From the NCBI RefSeq assembly GCF_010731795.1, contig NZ_AP022591.1:4774001-4838000 (forward strand): 64,000 nt of DNA, given 5' to 3'. A program made the position numbers and the translations under genes. Each line of letters opens with the position of its first letter. The stretch's first letter is position 1. The notes under the pieces were generated by a model. The model saw only the letters and a program-made list of their open reading frames with translations, had not been told where the DNA came from and ran no database searches. The DNA is from Mycolicibacterium celeriflavum. Its GTDB lineage: Bacteria; Actinomycetota; Actinomycetes; Mycobacteriales; Mycobacteriaceae. Positions 55,269 through 62,935 of the stretch are shown here, piece after piece.

Positions 55269-56282
55269 GTGAAGGTTCCGTTCACATGGAAGGTCACCGG
55301 CTGGTTCATGATCGGCTGGTCGGCGGAGTTCGAAGTCGGCACCGTGAAGGCGCTGAAGTACTTCGGGGAGGACCTGGCGGCCTACCGCGATGAAGCCGGC
55401 GCACTGCACGTGTTGGAGGCGCACTGCAAGCACCTCGGCGCGCACATCGGACACGGCGGCAAGGTCGTCGGTGACTGCGTCGAGTGCCCGTTTCACGGGT
55501 GGCGCTGGGGCCCCGAAGGCAACAACACTTTCATTCCGTACCAACCCGAACGACCCAACCGGGCGCTGCGGCTGCGGTCTTACCCCGTCAAAGAACAGTA
55601 CGGCTGCATCTTCATGTGGTATCACCCGGCGGGCAGTCTGCCACGATGGGAATTGCCCGACATCATGCGGAAATTCCCGCAATTCGAGACCGACCCGAAC
55701 GCGTACTACCGGCCCTATCCCGAGTTCTCCAGGCGCGCCGACGCGGTTCCGGTTCATCCGCAGATCGTCGCGGAGAACGGCCCCGACAGTTCGCATTTCC
55801 GCTACGTGCACGGTGCGACGGTCACGCCGGTGTGCCTGCACTGGGAACACGAGGAGCAGGAGTGGCGCTTCGTCACCGGCTGGCCCGACGCCCGTAGCGA
55901 CGATCCCGAGGAGATGGCATTGCGCATCCACAGCCACTTCTCCGGCCTCGGCTTCGCGATGAGCGCATTCGAGGGCTCGAGCAACCACCGGCTGATCTTC
56001 GCCTGCACTCCCGTCGACGACGAGGTGTCGGACATGTTCTACTCGATCTGGTGGCCCAAGGAAACCAACGAGACCTCTGACATACCACCGGATCACGTCT
56101 GCGCGCATGTCGAGAAGCAGTTTCTCAAAACGGTCTGGGAGGACTGCGACATCTGGCGCCATCAGAAGTACGTGGAGCGACCCCCACTGGCCAAAATCGA
56201 CGCCAAGCCCTACATGGCCATGCGCGAATGGGCGACCCAATTCTACGAAGTACCAGCCGAAGACGAACCCGCGAGGACGTGA
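55269..56282 (+). CDS. Rieske non-haem iron oxygenase, KshA-like
   Basis: A 337-residue oxygenase subunit. The Rieske [2Fe-2S] ligands are Cys53-x-His55 (CKHLGAH) and Cys73-x2-His76 (CPFHGW). The mononuclear iron ligands are His176 and His181 in NGPDSSHFRYVHG, with Asp294 likely (EDCDIWRH). This layout is typical of single-component oxygenases such as 3-ketosteroid 9-alpha-hydroxylase KshA and cholesterol desaturase. No reductase gene is nearby. AGGAGG (55257-55262) precedes GTG 55269. It is co-transcribed with the hydratase under operator C. Confidence 0.9.
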   Translation: MKVPFTWKVTGWFMIGWSAEFEVGTVKALKYFGEDLAAYRDEAGALHVLEAHCKHLGAHIGHGGKVVGDCVECPFHGWRWGPEGNNTFIPYQPERPNRALRLRSYPVKEQYGCIFMWYHPAGSLPRWELPDIMRKFPQFETDPNAYYRPYPEFSRRADAVPVHPQIVAENGPDSSHFRYVHGATVTPVCLHWEHEEQEWRFVTGWPDARSDDPEEMALRIHSHFSGLGFAMSAFEGSSNHRLIFACTPVDDEVSDMFYSIWWPKETNETSDIPPDHVCAHVEKQFLKTVWEDCDIWRHQKYVERPPLAKIDAKPYMAMREWATQFYEVPAEDEPART

Positions 56283-56302
56283 CGCGGAAGCTCTAGACAA
56301 TC

Positions 56303-56320
56303 CATACCTCTAGAGGTTTA
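56303..56320. promoter_or_regulatory. Operator candidate D
   Basis: CATACCT (56303-56309), CTAG, AGGTTTA (56314-56320), with a perfect inner palindrome ACCTCTAGAGGT. It lies 20 bases after the Rieske stop and 90 bases before the amidohydrolase gene. Confidence 0.7.
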
Positions 56321-56410
56321 AGATGGAGTCGTCCATCGGAACAGGACGCGGGACGCTGCGCGACGTTTCCAGCGTCCACACCATTCGCCACCGAGCGGGA
56401 AGAGGCTGCC

Positions 56411-57691
56411 GTGAATAGCGACGAGATGATTCTGGTCAGCGTTGATGATCACATCGTCGAGCCGCCCGATATGTTCAAGAATCATCTGCCGAAGAAGTAC
56501 ATCGATGAGGCGCCGCGGTTGGTGCACAACCCGGATGGTTCGGATACCTGGCAGTTTCGTGACACGGTGATTCCGAACGTGGCGCTCAATGCGGTGGCGG
56601 GGCGTCCGAAGGAGGAGTACGGGCTGGAGCCCCAGGGGTTGGATGAGATCCGGCCGGGGTGTTGGCAGGTTGATGAGCGGGTCAAGGACATGAACGCCGG
56701 GGGCATTCTGGGGTCGATGTGTTTTCCGTCGTTTCCGGGGTTTGCGGGTCGGTTGTTCGCTACTGAGGATTCGGAGTTCTCGCTGGCGTTGGTGCAGGCC
56801 TATAACGACTGGCATGTGTTGGAGTGGTGCGGGGCCTATCCGGCGCGGTTCATTCCGATGACGTTGCCGGTGATCTGGGATCCCCAAGCGTGTGCGGCCG
56901 AGATTCGGCGCAATGCTGAGCGGGGGGTGCATTCGTTGACGTTCACCGAGAATCCGTCGGCGATGGGCTATCCGAGTTTTCATGATTTTGAGCATTGGAA
57001 GCCGATGTGGGATGCGCTGGTGGACACCGACACGGTGCTCAATGTGCACATCGGTTCGTCGGGGCGGTTGGCGATCACCGCCCCGGATGCGCCGATGGAT
57101 GTGATGATCACCCTGCAGCCGATGAACATTGTGCAGGCCGCGGCGGATTTGTTGTGGTCCAAGCCGATCAAGGAGTATCCCGATCTGAAGATCGCGCTGT
57201 CGGAGGGTGGGACGGGCTGGATCCCGTATTTCTTGGAGCGGGTGGATCGCACCTATGAGATGCACTCGACGTGGACGGGTCAGGATTTCGGCGGCAAGCT
57301 GCCTTCTGAGGTGTTTCGTGAGCACTTCTTGACCTGCTTCATCGCCGACCCGGTCGGAGTGGCCACCCGCGACAAGATCGGGGTTGACAACATCTGTTGG
57401 GAAGCCGACTATCCGCACTCCGATTCGATGTGGCCGGGCGCGCCTGAGCAACTCGATGAGGTGCTGAAGGCCAACAACGTGGCTGATGAGGAGATCAACA
57501 AGATGACGTTCGAGAACGCCATGCGCTGGTATCACTGGGACCCGTTCAGCCACATCACCCGCGAACAAGCCACCGTCGGCGCCCTACGCAAAGCCGCCGA
57601 AGGACACGACGTCTCCATCCAAGCCCTGTCCAAACATGAGACAGGGCAGCGGGAGAAGGACGCGCTGAGAAAGGCTACGCGGGGCGCGTGA
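56411..57691 (+). CDS. Amidohydrolase-family (ACMSD-like TIM barrel) enzyme
   Basis: A 426-residue metal-dependent hydrolase or decarboxylase. The N-terminal VSVDDHIVEPPDMF (residues 9-22) has the metal-binding Asp-x-His variant of the amidohydrolase-2 family. LNVHIGSSG (about 213) supplies another His, and NICWEADYPHSDSMWPGAPEQL (about 335-355) the final Asp region. Such enzymes in mycobacteria often occur in steroid-like catabolic loci. GTG 56411. Third codon positions between about 56500 and 57300 are unusually G/T-rich, and after that C-rich as in neighbours. Operator D precedes it. Substrate unknown. Confidence 0.87.
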   Translation: MNSDEMILVSVDDHIVEPPDMFKNHLPKKYIDEAPRLVHNPDGSDTWQFRDTVIPNVALNAVAGRPKEEYGLEPQGLDEIRPGCWQVDERVKDMNAGGILGSMCFPSFPGFAGRLFATEDSEFSLALVQAYNDWHVLEWCGAYPARFIPMTLPVIWDPQACAAEIRRNAERGVHSLTFTENPSAMGYPSFHDFEHWKPMWDALVDTDTVLNVHIGSSGRLAITAPDAPMDVMITLQPMNIVQAAADLLWSKPIKEYPDLKIALSEGGTGWIPYFLERVDRTYEMHSTWTGQDFGGKLPSEVFREHFLTCFIADPVGVATRDKIGVDNICWEADYPHSDSMWPGAPEQLDEVLKANNVADEEINKMTFENAMRWYHWDPFSHITREQATVGALRKAAEGHDVSIQALSKHETGQREKDALRKATRGA

Positions 57692-57800
57692 GCGCTATCC
57701 GGACGACCAACTGGCGGGTATCCCCGGCCTCGGCCGAGTGAACCGAGCCGAGCGGGTGTCCGAGCGAGGCGGCACGGTGACCAACTGCAGGAGTGCAACT

Positions 57801-58577
57801 ATGGCCCACCCTTCGGAACTGTTCGACCTCAGCGGGCGCGTCGCAATAGTCACGGGATCCACCCGGGGCATCGGACGCGCTGTCCTCGAAGGGCTTTCAC
57901 AAGCAGGCGCTTCAGTGGTGGTGTCGAGCCGCCGGCAGTCCACCTGTGATGAAGTGGCCGCGCAAGTACGGGCAAGCGGGGGGAAGGCGCTGGGACTCGC
58001 GTGCCACGTGGGTGACTGGGACGCCATTCCTCATTTCGTCGAGTCGGTGGTCAACGAGTACGGTCGTATCGATATTCTGGTCAACAACGCGGGTATCAAC
58101 CCCGCGGTGCCGACCCTCAACGACGTCACCCTGGACCTTTGGCGAAAAGTCTTCAGCGTCAATGTCGAAGGCCCTATGCGGATGAGCCAATGCGTTGCCC
58201 CCGTCATGCGCGACCACGACGGTGGCAGCATCATCAACGTAGGCTCGATGGAGGGCTACTACTCGTCGAACCCGGTATCGGTCGTCTACGCAGCATCCAA
58301 AGCCGCACTGCACAACCTGACCAAGTCCATGGCCAACCTCTGGGCGTCGTGGCGGGTTCGCGCTAACCTCTTGTGCCCAGGGCCCTTCGCCACCGAAATG
58401 CTGGCTGAAGCCGAACGCGTGGCTCCCGGGGCATTGACCCTACTTGCGGACATGAATCCGCAGCACCGCATCGCCGACCTCTCTGAAATCGTCGGTCCCG
58501 CCCTATACCTCGCAAGCGACGCTTCGTCATTCGTGACCGGCGACGACATCACGGTGTCAGGCGGCATGCGCAAGTAG
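57801..58577 (+). CDS. Short-chain dehydrogenase/reductase
   Basis: A 258-residue classical SDR. VAIVTGSTRGIGRAVLEGLSQAG (residues 15-37) binds the cofactor, SSRRQ after beta-2 suggests NADP, NNAGIN is near 93, INVGSMEGYYSSNPVSVVYAASKAAL contains Ser and YxxxK (about residues 145-170), and FVTGDDITVSGGM is near the end. AGGAG stands 7 bases before ATG 57801. It follows the amidohydrolase by 109 bases with no operator-type palindrome, so it is probably in the same transcript. Convergent with the mce operon. Confidence 0.9.
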   Translation: MAHPSELFDLSGRVAIVTGSTRGIGRAVLEGLSQAGASVVVSSRRQSTCDEVAAQVRASGGKALGLACHVGDWDAIPHFVESVVNEYGRIDILVNNAGINPAVPTLNDVTLDLWRKVFSVNVEGPMRMSQCVAPVMRDHDGGSIINVGSMEGYYSSNPVSVVYAASKAALHNLTKSMANLWASWRVRANLLCPGPFATEMLAEAERVAPGALTLLADMNPQHRIADLSEIVGPALYLASDASSFVTGDDITVSGGMRK

Positions 58578-58596
58578 CTCCAGTTGCGAACACGGC

Positions 58597-59469
58597 CTAC
58601 ACCGCTTCTGGGTAGGTCATCAGGTCTATCCAGTTCTCAGCGGGTCGAAATTTCGATGCCCCTGAAGCAAATACGCCGAGGTTGCCCTGCGGATCGAGGA
58701 ATGCGCCGGAGCTGGGGTCATAGGTGACACCGGCCTGGCTCTGCGCCTGCGGCGGGGCCTCGGCCGGAAGCTGGGGGGTGACCGCCGGAGGTGGTGGCGG
58801 CGGATTGGCGGGCTGTTGCCCGTACGGCGGCACAGATTGGTCCGGGGGCGCTTGGTAGGGCAGAGGTGGTGGTGGTGGCCCGTCGGCCGGCGCCTGTTGC
58901 AGCGGGTAGGGCGGTGTAAGGGCGGGCCCGGGCCCCGGTGGGACCCCCGGCGGTAGGTGGACGACCGGCGGGCCGGGGTCATAGTCGGCATTGGGAGGTA
59001 GCAACGGGAATTTATTGGGTGGCAGGATGTTTCGAGGGTCTGTCACCGGGGTGTCGATAGGTGCGGGCGGGCCACGCCACGTGTTGCGGCCAAGCGGGAC
59101 AAAGCCGGCGGGGTCGCGACAGAGCTGAATCGTGGGCGCGCGTTTGCCGGGGAACTCTTGGCAGGGGTAATTGCGGGCGCCGCGGACGACGGCGGGATCA
59201 TTCTGCGGCACCTTGCAATACAGATCGCGGGGAAGCTCGCGAAGCGTCTCGTCAGCGGGAGAACGAATCATGCTGGGCGGCAGAAATCCCACACTGCAAG
59301 GCGGGGGATCCTGGAGGCTGAGCTTGAAATCGGCACGTGCTCCCTCGTCTGGCGGCATCTGCTGGGCGACTGACAAGAGGGCGGCGGTGAGCGCGGGGAA
59401 GATGACGAGGGTCTGCTCGATCGACTTGTTGTAGATGACTCCGATTCGGCCGAAGTTGGCCAAATTTGC
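58597..59469 (-). pseudogene. mceF, C-terminal fragment (separated by an insertion sequence)
   Basis: The distal part of an MceF-type protein. It runs from the insertion site through ANFGRIGVIYNKSIEQTLVIFPAL and the cysteine-bearing middle (DLYCKVPQND, NYPCQEFPG, LCRDPAGF) to a long Pro/Gly/Gln-rich tail typical of MceF proteins. Joining 61742-60928 with 59461-58597 gives 1680 bases, exactly 560 codons with stop and one uninterrupted frame (559 residues). This shows the gene was whole before the insertion. A TTG at 59463 might start this piece alone, but without the membrane anchor and MCE domain it should not work. Confidence 0.9.
59462..59469. repeat. Target site duplication, left copy
   Basis: AAATTTGC directly before the left terminal repeat; the second copy is at 60928-60935. 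Eight-base duplications are usual for the ISL3 family. Confidence 0.92.
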
Positions 59470-60927
59470 GGCTCTCCTGACACTTCCGTGGGTTGATTTC
59501 TGAGATGTCTGGGGCGCACGTCGTTGTCGCTTAAGGTTTCTGGCTTGTCAAGGGTCAGGAACCAAGGGAGCGGGCAACGACGTGCGCAATGTGAGGTTAT
59601 GGCGTGGGCTGCTGGGTGTCGACAAGCGCACGGTGATCGAGGCGGTCGAGTTCGAGGAATTCGAAGGCCAGGACGCCGAGGGCGCCGCACTGGTGGTGGC
59701 GCGGGTGCGGCCACGAAGCGGGGTCTCACGGCGTTGTGGCCGCTGTGGCCGCAGGGCGTCTTGGTATGACCGGGGTGAGGGTCGACGCCGGTGGCGGGCC
59801 TGGATTGGGGCACTGTGCAGGTGGTGCTGGAGGCCGAGGCGCCGCGGGTGAACTGCCCCACCCACGGGCCGACGGTGGCGGCGGTGCCGTGGGCGCGTCA
59901 TCACGCCGGACACACTTTGGCCTTCGATGACACGGTGGCCTGGTTGGCGGTGGCGTGCTCGAAAACCGCGGTGTGCGAGTTGATGCGGGTCGCCTGGCGC
60001 ACCGTCGGCGCGATCGTGGCCCGGGTCTGGGCCGACACCGAGAAGACCTTCGACCGGTTCGCGGGCCTGCGCCGCATCGGCATCGACGAGATCTCCTACA
60101 AACGCCACCACAAGTACTTGACGGTGGTCGTTGATCACGACAGCGGCCGGCTGGTGTGGGCCGCACCCGGGCGCGACACCAAGACGCTGCGGCGGTTCTT
60201 CGACGCCTTGGGCGCCCAGCGGTGCGCACAGATCACCCACGTCTCCGCTGATGCCGCCGACTGGATCGCCGACGTCGTCGCCCAACGCTGCCGGTCGCGA
60301 TCCGTTGTGCGGATCCGTTCCATGTGGTGGCCTGGGCCACCGAGGCACTCGACGTCGAGCGGCGCCGGGCCTGGAACGACGCGCGAGCGCTGGCGCGCAC
60401 CGAGCCCACGTGGGGCCGGGGTCGGCCCGGTAAGGACACCGCGCCGCGGCCGGGCCGTGAGCACGCCCGCAAGCTCAAGGGGGCCCGCTACGCGTTGTGG
60501 AAGAACCCCGAAGACCTCACCGAACGCCAGAACGCCAAACTGGCCTGGATCGCCAAGACCGACACCCGCCTCTATCGCGCCTATCTGCTCAAAGAGGGCT
60601 TACGGCATGTGTTCTCGGTCAAAGGCGAGGAAGGCAAACAGGCCCTGGACAAGTGGACCTCCTGGGCGCGGCGTTGCCGCATCCCGGTGTTCGTCGAGCT
60701 CGCCGGCCGCATCGTGCGCCACCGGGTGGCCATCGACGCCACGCTCGATCACGGCCTCTCCCAAGGACTGATCGAATCCACCAACACCAAGATCCGACTC
60801 CTGACCCGCATCGCGTTCGGATTTCGCTCCCCAGACGCACTCATCGCCCTGGCCATGCTCGCCCTCGGCGGCCACCGCCCCGCGCTACCAGGACGCATCA
60901 ACCACCCACGGATCAGTCAGTAGAGCC
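59470..60927 (+). mobile_element. ISL3-family insertion sequence, 1458 bp
   Basis: The ends are imperfect 24-bp inverted repeats, left 59470-59493 and right 60904-60927, both beginning GGCTCT and sharing CTGAC and TCCGTGGGT (20 of 24 match). The 8-bp duplication AAATTTGC flanks the element. One transposase gene on the plus strand fills the inside, opposite to the interrupted mceF. The intact duplication suggests a fairly recent insertion. Confidence 0.93.
59582..60923 (+). pseudogene. ISL3-family transposase with two frameshifts
   Basis: The DDE transposase is spread over three frames. Frame 1 (59582 to about 59797) has the zinc-finger N-terminus (RRCGRCGRRASWYDRGEGRRRW). Frame 2 (to about 60291) has LRRIGIDEISYKRHHKYLTVVVDH with the first Asp and VSADAADW with the second. 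Frame 3 (to TAG 60923) has DHGLSQGLIESTNTKIRLLTRIAFGFRSPDALI with the Glu. One missing G in a run near 59797 (GGG for GGGG) and one missing C near 60291 (CC for CCC) explain both shifts. Either the gene is dead or these are homopolymer errors. Confidence 0.88.
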
Positions 60928-61742
60928 AAATTTGCTGCCAATATCGGAAAAGACGGGCGGATACCTCTGAACGTGTCGGCTGCGACGTCGGCGGCTCCGG
61001 GAGCGGTTGTCAGCAGCTCTCGAAGCTGCGGGTCGGCGCCACGCAGTTCGCCGGTGAACCGGGCCAAGCCGTCGGCTATCGATTTGATCGCCTCGCCGCT
61101 GCTGATCTGGGCGTCGAGGAACGGGCCGGCCTGATCGATGAGCGCCGTGATGTCCTGAGAGTGGGCGTTGGCCTCATCGACCAACAGCCGGGCCGATTCG
61201 ATCAGACGCGCCAGCTCAGGTCCGGAACCGTTGAATGCGGTGAACGTTTCGCGCAGCAGATCGCGCAGCTTGCTCTGACTGATCGAATCGATGAGGCTCT
61301 GGGCCTCGCGCAACAACCCTGCGATGTCCTGGGGCAGCCGGGTGTGGTCTCTGGTGATGCGTGATCCATCGCGCAGAAAATCTGACGAAGAGTTCTGCTG
61401 CGGCACCAGATCGACGTATTGCTCGCCGATCGCCGAAACGCTGCTGACAGTCGCAATCACATCGTCGGGCACACGGGTTTCGGAGTTGAGCCGCATCGTC
61501 GCGTCGACTCCGTTGCGGTACGCGAGCGACACATCGGTGACTCGGCCGATGGTGGTTCCGCGGTAGGTCACGTTGGCGTTCTTGTACAGACCGCCGCTGG
61601 CAGCGAAATTTGCTGTCACAGTGTATGTCCCGATACCGAGAGCGGCGGGCACGCCGATATAGCTCACGGCCACCACACCCACTGTGATCATGGTGATGAC
61701 CACAAAGGTAGTCAGCTGCCAGCGCATCCGTCGGCTGAGCAT
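60928..61742 (-). pseudogene. mceF, N-terminal fragment with MCE domain
   Basis: The proximal part of MceF. It has one membrane helix (LTTFVVITMITVGVVAVSYIGVPAAL, about residues 9-34). The MCE/MlaD domain starts YTVTANFAASGGLYKNANVTYRGTTIGRV (about 40-70), with SAIGEQYVDLVPQ near 110, and then the long helical region. ATG 61742 follows the mceE stop in a TGATG overlap. The frame runs into the insertion sequence and stops at 60885-60887, so a truncated 285-residue protein could be made that lacks the C-terminal half. Confidence 0.9.
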
Positions 61743-62935
61743 CAGCTGCCTCCCTGGGCCGGTGGGGGCGGCGCCGGGGGGATGTTGAACGGATCGGCGG
61801 CTTGGCCGGACAAATTGGCCAGAGACCCGACCAGCCAATCCGGCGGATTCACCATTTCGCTGAGGTGTTTCATGTTCGCGTCCAGCGGCGAGGTGGTGAA
61901 CAGTGTTTCGCCGAGCTTGCGCATCGTCAGATCGAACGTGGCGTCGATGTTGAGGAAATCACCGCGAACGGCGTTTCGGACACCGGTCTGCGGTAGGGGA
62001 AAGGTTCCGATCATCGGTAGTGCGCTGATGAGATGATCCGCGTTGTCGGACAATGCCTTGACGACAGGATAGACATCTTTGATGTTGGCAGCGAAGTCGT
62101 CTTTGGTGTGCCTCAGGACGCGTGCGGCGACCGTGGCGAACCGTTGCAGCGCGGCGAAAGCCTCGATGACCGGAGGCGCGTTGCTGTTGAGGACGCGTAA
62201 CGCTGAGGGGATCGCTGCCAGTGCGCGCTCGAGTTTGTCGGAGCCGCCCGCGAGCACGGAGGCGAACCTGTTCAACTTGTCGATCGCGATGATGAGGTCA
62301 CCGGTCTGGCGATCGACGGCAGCGGTCAGTTCGGCCAGGCGTGGAAGGAACTCGGCGAACTGTCCGGCGCGCCCGACCGTAGCGGTGTAGAGCTCATCGG
62401 TGATGTCCTGCAACGCACCGAGATTGCCCTTGTTCACCACGACGCCCAGCGAGGACAACACCTCCTCGGTGGTGGGGTAGCGGCCCGCGTTGTCGATCGG
62501 GATGGTCTGCCCGTCGGAGAGTCGACCCACCCCCGGCTCGGTCGTCGGCGCCGCCAGCTCCACGTGCTGGGAGCCCAACAGTGACGTTTGTGCCACCTTC
62601 ACCACGCTATTGGCGGGGAGCTCGACGCTTGCGGCTATGGAGAGCCGCACCGCGGCGTAGAACGTGCCGTCGGCGCGCTGCTCTGCCCGCATGCCCGAGA
62701 CGCTGCCGACGGTGACGTCGTCGACTTTCACCGGTGAGTTTTGCGCCAACGTGGAAACATCGGGCAGCTCGACGGTGACAGTGAAGGCGCCGGCGCCGTG
62801 TCCGGCGGTACCCGGCATCGGAATTGAGTTCAGCCCATCGAACTCACAACCGCTCAGCAGGAGAACCGAAGCCGCGCAGCACCATACGCGCCTCGCCACA
62901 GCCTTCGACGTGGACTTGTTGACCGCTGCCGTCAT
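61742..62935 (-). CDS. MceE-type lipoprotein of an Mce transporter
   Basis: A 397-residue lipoprotein. The signal peptide ends in the lipobox VLLLSGC (Cys about residue 30), which marks the E position of mce operons (LprK/LprN type). The MCE domain is FTVTVELPDVSTLAQNSPVKVDDVTVGSVSG (about 51-81), with LLGSQHVELAAP near 126. A long helical part and a Pro-rich end (NIPPAPPPPAQGG) follow. The complex imports lipids or steroids across the envelope with YrbE permeases. ATG 62935 overlaps the mceD stop (TGATG). Confidence 0.92.
   Translation of the reverse strand: MTAAVNKSTSKAVARRVWCCAASVLLLSGCEFDGLNSIPMPGTAGHGAGAFTVTVELPDVSTLAQNSPVKVDDVTVGSVSGMRAEQRADGTFYAAVRLSIAASVELPANSVVKVAQTSLLGSQHVELAAPTTEPGVGRLSDGQTIPIDNAGRYPTTEEVLSSLGVVVNKGNLGALQDITDELYTATVGRAGQFAEFLPRLAELTAAVDRQTGDLIIAIDKLNRFASVLAGGSDKLERALAAIPSALRVLNSNAPPVIEAFAALQRFATVAARVLRHTKDDFAANIKDVYPVVKALSDNADHLISALPMIGTFPLPQTGVRNAVRGDFLNIDATFDLTMRKLGETLFTTSPLDANMKHLSEMVNPPDWLVGSLANLSGQAADPFNIPPAPPPPAQGGS

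Noticed and set aside
55254..56300. 348-codon minus-strand frame opposite the Rieske gene
   Set aside because: The plus strand has complete Rieske and iron-binding motifs; the reverse frame is a shadow.
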